DNA of 41,697 nt from Collinsella sp. An2. Its GTDB lineage: Bacteria > Actinomycetota > Coriobacteriia > Coriobacteriales > Coriobacteriaceae. The notes under the pieces were generated by a model, which worked only from the letters and a program-made list of their open reading frames with translations, did no database searches and had not been told where the DNA came from. This document shows positions 35,241-41,697 of the stretch, piece by piece. The stretch is taken from the NCBI RefSeq assembly GCF_002160065.1, contig NZ_NFJW01000017.1, positions 1 to 41,697 on the forward strand. The letters are read 5' to 3'. Position numbers and translations under genes: made by a program. The number at the start of each line of letters is the position of its first letter. Within the stretch, counting starts at the first letter, position 1.

Positions 35241-35324
35241 CGCACATGCGGTTCTCGTCCACCCGTGGCGGACAAGCCAGGTCATGTGCGCTCTTCCCTG
35301 CACGCGGTGATCATGCCGCATGCA
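35241..35324 (-). promoter_or_regulatory. Structured RNA between rpsN and rpsH
   Basis: The 123-base gap holds, in minus-strand order, a 9-bp hairpin (35324-35316 with 35307-35299, one G-U pair) and a longer stem (35290-35283 with 35248-35241, CGCACATG with CATGTGCG) that encloses an inner hairpin (35273-35257, GTCC with GGAC). The structure ends about 20 bases before the rpsH ribosome site. A uS8-binding control site is possible but the conserved core of such sites was not recognised. Confidence 0.5.
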
Positions 35325-35335
35325 CTGGCAGTGAC

Positions 35336-35521
35336 TTACCAGCTGGCCTTCTTGATGCCAGGAAGCTCGCCCTTGAGCGCAAGCTCGCGGAAGCAGACAC
35401 GGCAGATGCCGAACTTGCGGTAGACCGAATGCGGACGGCCGCAACGCTGGCAACGGGTGTACTTGCGGGTCGAGAACTTCGGCTCGCGCTGCTGCTTGAC
35501 GATCATCGATGTCTTAGCCAC
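35336..35521 (-). CDS. rpsN: Ribosomal protein uS14, zinc form
   Basis: A 61-residue type Z uS14 of the small-subunit head, with zinc ligands Cys24, Cys27, Cys40 and Cys43 ([17 protein letters not shown]). The length fits this form exactly when the GTG at 35521 is used, which has AAGGAGG six bases before it. Confidence 0.97.
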   Translation of the reverse strand: MAKTSMIVKQQREPKFSTRKYTRCQRCGRPHSVYRKFGICRVCFRELALKGELPGIKKASW

Positions 35522-35601
35522 GTATTTCCTCCTTACATGTATGTGCAGTCCCGAACCGGCGGAACCCCTTGTTCCGCCGGCCATATCGGGACAGTTCTAC
35601 C

Positions 35602-36159
35602 TTATTTCTTGAACGGGAAGCCAAAGCCGTCGAGAAGCACGCGGGCCTCTTCGTCGGTCTGGGCGGTGGTGACGATGGTGATGTCCATACCACGGGTGCG
35701 ATCCACGGAGTCAAACGGGATCTCGGGGAAGATGAGCTGGTCGGTGACACCCATGGAGAAGTTGCCACGGCCGTCGAAGCTCTTGGGCGAGATGCCGCGG
35801 AAGTCGCGGATACGGGGGATGGCAATCGAGGTCAGACGATCGAAGAACTCCCACATGCGGTCGCCGCGCAGGGTGACCTTGGCGCCGATCGGCATGCCGG
35901 CGCGCAGGCGGAAGGATGCGATGGACTTACGAGCGCGGGTGATCATAGGCTGCTGGCCGGTGATCAGGCGCAGGTCGCGAACGGCACCGTCGATGGCCTT
36001 GGAATCGGTCGCGGCCTCGCCGACGCCCATGTTCACGACGATCTTCTCCATCTTCGGGATCATCATGACGTTCTTATACTGGAACTTCTCCTGAAGCGCA
36101 GGGCGCACCTCCTCGAGGTACTTGGTCTTCAGGCGGGGGACATACTTCTCTTCAGCCAT
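35602..36159 (-). CDS. rplE: Ribosomal protein uL5
   Basis: A 185-residue protein that binds 5S rRNA and contacts the P-site tRNA. Seen: [38 protein letters not shown] near the start and [32 protein letters not shown] near the end. The ATG at 36159 follows AGAAGGAG. Here it is the first gene of the cluster on this strand, while rplX normally precedes it. Confidence 0.97.
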   Translation of the reverse strand: MAEEKYVPRLKTKYLEEVRPALQEKFQYKNVMMIPKMEKIVVNMGVGEAATDSKAIDGAVRDLRLITGQQPMITRARKSIASFRLRAGMPIGAKVTLRGDRMWEFFDRLTSIAIPRIRDFRGISPKSFDGRGNFSMGVTDQLIFPEIPFDSVDRTRGMDITIVTTAQTDEEARVLLDGFGFPFKK

Positions 36160-36320
36160 GTTCACTCCTTCTGGGGTTTTAAGCACGGGGCTTGGCCACG
36201 CAGCGAACGGTTTTACGACCGAACGCCTTGGGTTGTCCTCGTGCCTCCTGCCGTCGATGTGCCGTGTAGGCTGTCGCGGCACGCCGAATGGCCGACAGGA
36301 GCCGGGCAATACGAGTCGAT

Positions 36321-36349
36321 ATGATACGCGTGTGCGCGAGGAATTGCCA
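36321..36349 (-). promoter_or_regulatory. Possible promoter for the truncated spc operon
   Basis: On the minus strand TGGCAA (36349-36344) and TATCAT (36326-36321) are 17 bases apart. The -10 is good and the -35 poor. Some promoter is needed here, because the usual upstream part of the operon is absent. The 330-base gap 36160-36489 shows no gene; a short frame ending in [13 protein letters not shown] just before rplE might be the worn end of rplX, but this is weak. Confidence 0.35.
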
Positions 36350-36489
36350 GAAAAACTCCGCGACCTGTTGAAATCCACAAACCGACCGCGTATCTGGCAG
36401 CCTGCAGCGGGATGGGCCCGATGGGACCCACACTCCTGCCGAGGTATCATACGTCCGAAGCACTTGACCCATCACAAAGGAGTTCCTCT

Positions 36490-37698
36490 ATGACTTATGA
36501 CTTTACTACACTCATGGACCGCCATGGATGGGATGCTGTAGCGGTCGATGGACTCGGTGCAGGAGGCGGGGCGCCGGAGCCCCCTCGCGCGGGATACGAC
36601 TTCATCCCCATGTGGGTGGCCGACATGAATTTTCCGGTGTTGCCCAGCATCACCGAGGCCATCGGGGCCCGTCTGCAGCAGCCTCACTTTGGCTATTTCG
36701 ATCCGCGGCCGGAGTACTTCGACCGCATTATCTCCTGGCAGCATGATCGCAATAAGGTCGAGGGGCTCGAGCCAGCCCACATTGGTTACGAAAACGGCGT
36801 GCTGGGCGGCGTTGTTTCGACCATCGAGGCGTTCACTGCCCCTGGAGATACGGTGCTGGTCCACAGTCCCACCTATATTGGCTTCACCAAGAGCATTGAG
36901 AACGCGGGCCGCCATATTGAGCTTTCCCCGCTCAAGCAAGATGAGAACGGCGTATGGCGCATGGACTTTGACGACATGGAGAAACGTCTTTCCGAACGAC
37001 GCATCCACGCCGCGGTCTTCTGCTCGCCCCACAACCCCTGTGGTCGCGTGTGGGAGCGCTGGGAGATCGAACGGGCCATGCAGCTGTATAAACAGTATGA
37101 CTGCGTCGTTGTGTCGGACGAAATCTGGTCTGACATCATCCTGCCTGGACAGCAGCACATCCCAACGCAGTCGGTTTCCGAAGACGCCCGAGAGCGCACC
37201 GTTGCGTTCTACGCGCCTTCCAAGACGTTCAACCTTGCCGGCCTCGTGGGGAGCTACCACATCATCTACAACGACTATCTTCGCGACCGCGTAACCGCAC
37301 AGTCTTCCAAGTGCCACTACAACGAAATGAACGTACTGTCCATGCATGCTCTCATTGGCGCATATGGAACTGAGGGGCGTATCTGGGTAGACGAGCTCTG
37401 TCAGGTCATCGAAGGCAACATCGATTGGGCATGCCGCTTCATCGAAGCGCATGTGCCCGGAGTGACGGTTGCACGTCCTCAGGGAACATACATGCTGTTC
37501 CTCGACTGCACCCAATGGTGCGACGAACACGGCTGCGACGTTTCCGAGGTGCTTCATCGAGGCTGGGAGGTCGGTGTCGGTTGGCAGGACGGCCGCCCAT
37601 TCCACGGGCCGTGCCATATCCGCATGAACCTTGCGCTGCCGCTTTCGAGCGTCCAGGAGGCGTTCCAGCGTCTGGAAAGCCACGTGTTTGTCGATTAG
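36490..37698 (+). CDS. MalY/PatB-type PLP aminotransferase (C-S lyase)
   Basis: A 402-residue fold-type I PLP enzyme of the MalY/PatB group, most of which act as cystathionine beta-lyase or cysteine desulfhydrase. Seen: PMWVADMNFPVLPSI near residue 40, CSPHNPCGRVW near 178, SDEIWSDI near 215, and the PLP Lys245 in APSKTFNLAG. It would cleave cystathionine or cysteine to give homocysteine or sulfide, with pyruvate and ammonia. The ATG at 36490 follows AAAGGAG. It is divergent from rplE and ends in its own terminator, so it is a one-gene unit placed at the point where the ribosomal cluster is cut. Confidence 0.9.
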   Translation: MTYDFTTLMDRHGWDAVAVDGLGAGGGAPEPPRAGYDFIPMWVADMNFPVLPSITEAIGARLQQPHFGYFDPRPEYFDRIISWQHDRNKVEGLEPAHIGYENGVLGGVVSTIEAFTAPGDTVLVHSPTYIGFTKSIENAGRHIELSPLKQDENGVWRMDFDDMEKRLSERRIHAAVFCSPHNPCGRVWERWEIERAMQLYKQYDCVVVSDEIWSDIILPGQQHIPTQSVSEDARERTVAFYAPSKTFNLAGLVGSYHIIYNDYLRDRVTAQSSKCHYNEMNVLSMHALIGAYGTEGRIWVDELCQVIEGNIDWACRFIEAHVPGVTVARPQGTYMLFLDCTQWCDEHGCDVSEVLHRGWEVGVGWQDGRPFHGPCHIRMNLALPLSSVQEAFQRLESHVFVD

Positions 37699-37721
37699 CA
37701 GCCTAAACAATCCGCGATGGT

Positions 37722-37766
37722 GGGAGCCCCTGCCGGCCTTGTAGCGCCGGCAGGGGCCCGTTCTTC
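37722..37766 (+). terminator. Rho-independent terminator
   Basis: A 12-bp perfect stem (37726-37737 with 37746-37757), extendable by GGG with CCC, is followed by GTTCTTCATT. It lies 25 bases past the aminotransferase stop. Confidence 0.75.
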
Positions 37767-37881
37767 ATTCGGCCGTACAATATGCAGCATGTGCCGTTAC
37801 TTCCTCAGTTTTATGCAGGCGTTTTCCATCTCGTTTCATGCGCCACGGACCAGCACGGGCCAAGGTGTTCAAAATCGTATC

Positions 37882-37997
37882 TTTTCGGCTCTTGAACTGT
37901 GCGCGCAGAGCCGAAAACCCGTTATGTTGCTCATGGCAGCTGCCCTGTTGCTCAATCTTGGCCTTTATCGGCTCTGCATACACCCTTTGAGAGCCGA
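37882..37997. repeat. Tandem pair of hairpins at an 83-bp period
   Basis: TTTTCGGCTCT (37882-37892) pairs perfectly with AGAGCCGAAAA (37907-37917). A second hairpin, TCGGCTCT with AGAGCCGA, lies at 37968-37997, 83 bases on, with the same loop size. The flanks are loosely alike, so it looks like an old duplication in which only the stem words stayed. The rest of the 37767-38254 gap shows no gene; a TATACT box at 38212-38217 could serve the next gene. Confidence 0.6.
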
Positions 37998-38254
37998 GAA
38001 ATCGCATTTTTGCACACGCGCACTCGAGTAGTTAAAAATATATGCTCTTGTGAGGCAGTGCCGGCCGTTCGCGGCGCCCTTCATAGCGGTACTCCTACCT
38101 CGATGGGTCTTATTAGCATGCACGCCGCCACAAACAGCTGCGTCATAGACATGTCCCCACAAAGGAAATAGGTCATTTGGTCGAGGATGCGCGGCTCCTG
38201 CTACCGACGCGTATACTGGGCGCGTAACCCAAATGCGAGAGATATCGGAACATC

Positions 38255-40810
38255 ATGCAGCACGCCACCAGCCCCCAGACTGGACACAGCACCATCGACC
38301 GCTCCCCCGAGCTTCTTGCCCCCGCCGGCGGTCCCGGCCCCTTTGCGGCGGCCCTCGCCGCTGGGGCCGACGCCATTTACTGCGGCATGGGGTCGTTCAA
38401 CGCACGGCGCAAGGCCGACAATTTCGACGACGACTCCTTTGCCGCCGCATGTCGCTCTGCGCATCTTGCCGGGGCCCGCGTCTACGTGACCGTCAACATT
38501 GTGATCAAGGACTTCGAGATGGTCGACGCCCTTGAGCTCATCCGTCGCTGCTCCACGTTGGGCGCCGACGCCTTCATCATTCAGGACTGGGGCCTGTTCG
38601 CCGAGGTCAGACGCCTCATGCCCACCGTTGAGACGCACGTTTCCACGCAGGCGAACATCCATGACGCGCGTGCGACCGCCTGGTGCCGCGATGCAGGAGC
38701 CGATCGCGTCACGCTCTCCCGCGAGCTGTCCCTTCGCGAAATCGCCTACATCCATGACCGTGTAGACATTGACCTCGAGGTCTTTGCGCACGGCTCCATC
38801 TGCTTCTCGTATTCCGGCGTGTGCCTGCTGTCGAGCTTTGCCTGCGCCGGGCGCTCCGCCAACCGCGGCATGTGCGCTCAGCCGTGCCGCCTCCCCTACA
38901 ACCTGGTTGACGAGCGCGGACACGTGCTCTCCCCCGCAGGTCGCGGTCGTCCACTTTGCCCGCGCGACACCAACACGACCGACCTGCTGCCCGAGCTTCT
39001 TGCCACCGGCGCCCACGCCCTCAAACTCGAGGGACGCATGAAGGCTCCCGACTACGTCTATTCCATCGTCGACGTCTATCGGCGCGACCTTGACGACATC
39101 CTTGCCGGGCACACGCCTACAGAGGATGAGCAGGCGGCGCGCGCACGCCAGCTCAAACGGTGCTTTAACCGCGATTTCACGCATGCCTACCAGGATGGCC
39201 GCTCGGACGACGACATGATGAGCTACGAGCGTTCGAACAACCGAGGCCAGCTGGTGGGCGAGGTCACCGGCTTTACGCCGCGCCGGTCTCAAACGCGTGC
39301 CGAGCGGTTCCGCGAACGCGACAAAGGCCCGGCGGGAACTGCCCACATCGCTCTGTACGAGCCGGTCGGCTCAGGCGACCTCCTGGAACTTCGTCACGAC
39401 GACGAGCCCGATCAGTTCCTTACCGCCCTCGCACGCGAGGACGCCGCAGCGGGCGATGTCATCGATGTCTCTGTACCCCGGCGCATGCCGTCGGGCTGCC
39501 GGGTGCGCGTCATTCGCAGCCAGAGGGCAATTGACGCCGCCGACGAGGTGCTTAAACGAACCGTGCCGCGCAAGCGCCCGGTGGACGTTCGCATTCAGGC
39601 CCGCCTCGGCAAGCCCTTCACCGTCGAGCTCACCTGCGCGGATGCGCCGGATGTCTCCGCCTGTGCTGAGGGCTTTGTCGTAGAGAAGGCGCGCACCAAA
39701 GCCGTCTCCCGCGAGGACCTCATCGAGCACGTGGGGCGCCTTGGCTCCTCGCCGTTTGAGGCCCGCAGCTTCTCTGTCGATATGGATGACACCTGCGGCA
39801 TGGGCTTCTCCGCCGTCCATAAGGTGCGAGCGGAAGCCTGCCGCCTACTTGAGGAGCGCATTCTTGCCCCGTATGCGGAGCGTGCGAGGGCTCTGCAAGA
39901 ACTCCCGGCATTCTCTTCGATCGCGGTTACAGCTGAGCGTGCCGCCGGTGGGGCCGATGATGCGCGGGATGCGTCGACGGACTGGCCTTCGGCCGAAGCG
40001 CCCGTAATCTGCGCGCTCGTCACATCGCGAGAGGCCGCCGAATCCGCCCGAGAGGCCGGAGCGAAGCGACTCTACGCCACGACCGACGACCTGGACGCCG
40101 CCGGCATCTCACCTCATGATGCTGCCGAGCTTGGCCTCATCCCTGTCGTCGACGAAGTATGCCGCGAGGGTGACCACGACCGCCTGGATCCCTGGATTCT
40201 CCCCGATGGGGCCGCCGCTGTTGGCAATATCTCCGAGCTCGCCTATGCCGCCGATCGCTCCTGTCTGGCTGAGCTTCGCTCCTGTATACCCGTCCACAAT
40301 GTCGCTTGCGCTCGCTTCTTGCACGCCAAGGGCGCACGGGGCTTCTGGCTCTCCCCCGAGCTCACGCTCGACGAAATCGAACGCCTTGTTCCGCATGCCG
40401 GCATGTCTGCGGGCATCGTCGTTGTTGGACAGCCGCGCGTCATGACGAGCGAACACTGCATCTTGCAGGTCGCCAACGCATGCATCCATGATTGCGCGCG
40501 CTGCAAGCTGCGTCAGCCCAAGCTGTATCTGCATAACATCGACGACCGGCTGCTGCCCGTCCGCACCGATATCCACGGGCGTTCGCGCCTCTACAGCGCC
40601 ACCCCGCTTGACCTCACGCCTCAGATGCCCCGCCTTCTTGCGGCGGGCGTTACGCGCTTCATGGTCGACGGCACCCTACTGGAGCCCGGCGAGCTGGCCA
40701 CTCAGGTTGGGCGCGCCGAACGCGCGCTCGAGGCTGCGCAGGCGGGACGACGCCCCGCACCGCGGCAAAAGGGCGCGAGCGCCGGCTGCCTCTTCGTAGG
40801 CGTGGACTAG
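38255..40810 (+). CDS. U32 peptidase-family protein, long form
   Basis: An 851-residue paralog of the U32 protein at 14659-16791. The N-terminal domain starts SPELLAPAGGPGPFAAALAAGADAIYCG, and the signature EVFAHGSICFSYSGVCLLSSFACAGRSANRGMCAQPCRLPY lies near residues 175-215, with the Cys set that probably holds an iron-sulfur cluster. GRMKAPDYVYSIVDVYRR follows. The C-terminal 400 residues match the DUF3656-type extension and end in a Cys-rich stretch (HCILQVANACIHDCARCKL). By analogy with TrhP/RlhA, a role in RNA hydroxylation is likely; protease activity is unproven. The pseudouridine synthase gene starts 12 bases after the stop, which supports an RNA-modification unit. The ATG at 38255 has only a weak ribosome site. 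Confidence 0.87.
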   Translation: MQHATSPQTGHSTIDRSPELLAPAGGPGPFAAALAAGADAIYCGMGSFNARRKADNFDDDSFAAACRSAHLAGARVYVTVNIVIKDFEMVDALELIRRCSTLGADAFIIQDWGLFAEVRRLMPTVETHVSTQANIHDARATAWCRDAGADRVTLSRELSLREIAYIHDRVDIDLEVFAHGSICFSYSGVCLLSSFACAGRSANRGMCAQPCRLPYNLVDERGHVLSPAGRGRPLCPRDTNTTDLLPELLATGAHALKLEGRMKAPDYVYSIVDVYRRDLDDILAGHTPTEDEQAARARQLKRCFNRDFTHAYQDGRSDDDMMSYERSNNRGQLVGEVTGFTPRRSQTRAERFRERDKGPAGTAHIALYEPVGSGDLLELRHDDEPDQFLTALAREDAAAGDVIDVSVPRRMPSGCRVRVIRSQRAIDAADEVLKRTVPRKRPVDVRIQARLGKPFTVELTCADAPDVSACAEGFVVEKARTKAVSREDLIEHVGRLGSSPFEARSFSVDMDDTCGMGFSAVHKVRAEACRLLEERILAPYAERARALQELPAFSSIAVTAERAAGGADDARDASTDWPSAEAPVICALVTSREAAESAREAGAKRLYATTDDLDAAGISPHDAAELGLIPVVDEVCREGDHDRLDPWILPDGAAAVGNISELAYAADRSCLAELRSCIPVHNVACARFLHAKGARGFWLSPELTLDEIERLVPHAGMSAGIVVVGQPRVMTSEHCILQVANACIHDCARCKLRQPKLYLHNIDDRLLPVRTDIHGRSRLYSATPLDLTPQMPRLLAAGVTRFMVDGTLLEPGELATQVGRAERALEAAQAGRRPAPRQKGASAGCLFVGVD

Positions 40811-40822
40811 AAGCGAGTCGCC

Positions 40823-41512
40823 ATGGATACCCTACTCGCTGCTGCCCGGCCATCGATTCTTTTCGAGTCGCCGACGCTTCTTGCCGTAGATAAGCCCGCC
40901 GGCGTCATCATCCACGGCGACGGCACCGGTATCGGAACGCTTACCGACACCGTGCGCGCCATGCTGGTCGCGCGCGGCGATGCGCCCGCCTCAGAGGCGC
41001 TACAGGCCCTACAGCGCCTCGACCGCGATACGTCGGGCATCGTGCTCTTCTCGCTCGACAAGGCCACACAGCCCGCCTACGACCGCATGATTGCCGAGCA
41101 CAACATGACGAAGCGGTATCTCGCCGTTGTAGAGGGGCGTGTTCCCTGGCGTCAGCACACGTTTCGCGATCCGATTGGCCGTGACCGCCACGATGCCCGC
41201 CGCATGCGCGTAAGCAAGACCGGCAAGCAGGCCGTAACCCATGTTGAGTTGCTCGACGTGACGACTGTCCGCCGCCGTACCTACTCGTTGCTGTCCGTGC
41301 ACATTGAAACCGGCCGAAAGCATCAGATCCGCGTACACCTTAGCCATGCAGGCTTCCCCATCGTGGACGACACCCTCTACGGCAAAGCGCATCCCCAGGG
41401 CCTCATGCTTCACGCGCGCGAGCTCGCATTCACCGATCCCGTCACACACGGCTCGGTGCGCATCCTCTCCCCTGTTCCGACGCGCTTCCAGATGATGTTC
41501 CCTCAACGGTAG
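40823..41512 (+). CDS. RluA-family pseudouridine synthase
   Basis: A 229-residue enzyme that makes pseudouridine in rRNA or tRNA. The catalytic loop reads QRLDRDTSG (64-72) with Asp67; most relatives have His in place of Gln64. Other family blocks are AVDKPAGVIIHG at 21-32, RYLAVVEG near 98, and ETGRKHQIRVHLSHAGFPIVDDTLYG near 160. It has no S4 domain, so it is like the short RluA/TruC forms. The target base is not known. It is in an operon with the U32 gene. Confidence 0.9.
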   Translation: MDTLLAAARPSILFESPTLLAVDKPAGVIIHGDGTGIGTLTDTVRAMLVARGDAPASEALQALQRLDRDTSGIVLFSLDKATQPAYDRMIAEHNMTKRYLAVVEGRVPWRQHTFRDPIGRDRHDARRMRVSKTGKQAVTHVELLDVTTVRRRTYSLLSVHIETGRKHQIRVHLSHAGFPIVDDTLYGKAHPQGLMLHARELAFTDPVTHGSVRILSPVPTRFQMMFPQR

Positions 41513-41584
41513 TGCGTCCGCGCACCCCGTAATCCAGGCACGCTTCTTAAAACCCAGCCGTCTCTACCACTACGCTTCAATCAG

Positions 41585-41610
41585 AACCACCCGCACAGCG
41601 GGTGGTTTGC
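41585..41610 (+). terminator. Hairpin after the pseudouridine synthase gene
   Basis: A perfect 10-bp stem (AACCACCCGC, loop ACA, GCGGGTGGTT) is followed by TGCTCTT. It lies 70 bases past the stop and probably ends the operon, although the U-run is short. Confidence 0.6.
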
Positions 41611-41613
41611 TCT

Positions 41614-41688
41614 TAGGGTATAACCCTATGGCCCCAGGCCAGGGACTCAAGTCCCTGGCCTGAACTGGCGTTCAGGCCCGATGGCCCC
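41614..41688. repeat. Dense overlapping hairpins at the window edge
   Basis: TAGGGT-ATA-ACCCTA (41614-41628) is followed by a 13-bp perfect stem (41635-41647 with 41650-41662) and by a third stem GGCCTGAA with TTCAGGCC (41657-41664 with 41671-41678). The last two share bases 41657-41662 and exclude each other. GATGGCCCC after them echoes the ATGGCCCC before them. This may be the edge of a mobile element or a structured RNA cut off by the window. Confidence 0.55.
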
Positions 41689-41697
41689 TTGACTCGT

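Noticed and set aside
36179-36232. Remnant of rplX before rplE
   Set aside because: A 17-residue frame ends in [13 protein letters not shown], faintly like an L24 tail, but the match is too short and imperfect to call.
38088-38153. Small hydrophobic minus-strand frame (about 23 residues)
   Set aside because: Weak ribosome site, ends abruptly, and no relative is recognised.
37965-38162. 65-residue minus-strand frame
   Set aside because: It crosses the hairpin block, has mixed composition and no good start signal.

Overview
The window looks like a chromosomal segment of a high-GC actinomycete of the class Coriobacteriia, most likely Collinsella or a close relative. This is inferred from the high GC content, the Ala/Glu-rich tails on ribosomal proteins L31 and L17, the fused ECF transporter behind rplQ, and the frequent GTG and TTG starts. 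No rRNA, tRNA, prophage, transposase gene or true CRISPR array was found.

Layout. 1-5 kb: a flavin-binding NimA-like protein, rpmE (bL31) with a structured leader, an ACT-domain protein, a citrate synthase and a Cof-type HAD phosphatase. 5-6 kb: a repeat-rich gap, then a small XRE regulator that closely resembles the controller (C) proteins of restriction-modification systems, preceded by a good match to a C-box operator; no restriction or methyltransferase gene is nearby. 6.2-9.0 kb: a Tat-type lipoprotein binding protein and a single-chain permease-ATPase fusion, a two-gene ABC importer. 9.2-16.8 kb (minus strand): adenine deaminase, tyrosyl-tRNA synthetase, a polytopic membrane protein and a U32 peptidase-family protein. 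17-19.4 kb: a class A penicillin-binding protein with a Ser/Pro/Gly tail. 19.5-22.2 kb: palindromic repeats, a 34-residue membrane peptide, argR and a GT2 glycosyltransferase.

22.3-36.2 kb (minus strand) is the lower spc operon plus the alpha operon and its tail. In transcription order: rplE, rpsN, rpsH, rplF, rplR, rpsE, rpmD, rplO, secY, adk, map, infA, rpmJ, rpsM, rpsK, rpsD, rpoA, rplQ, then an EcfA-EcfA-EcfT triple fusion and truA. The upstream half of the usual cluster (rplX, rplN, rpsQ and the S10 operon) is absent: the cluster stops at rplE and a divergent MalY/PatB-type aminotransferase follows. 38.2-41.5 kb: a second, longer U32 protein and an RluA-family pseudouridine synthase, then a dense set of hairpins at the window edge.

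The coding content is mostly housekeeping. The unusual signal lies in the gaps: at least seven intergenic regions carry unrelated-looking palindromic or head-to-head repeat blocks, some with paired changes on both arms. The other points of most interest are the orphan C-protein/C-box unit, the broken spc operon, candidate ribosomal-protein mRNA structures, and the transporter fusions.
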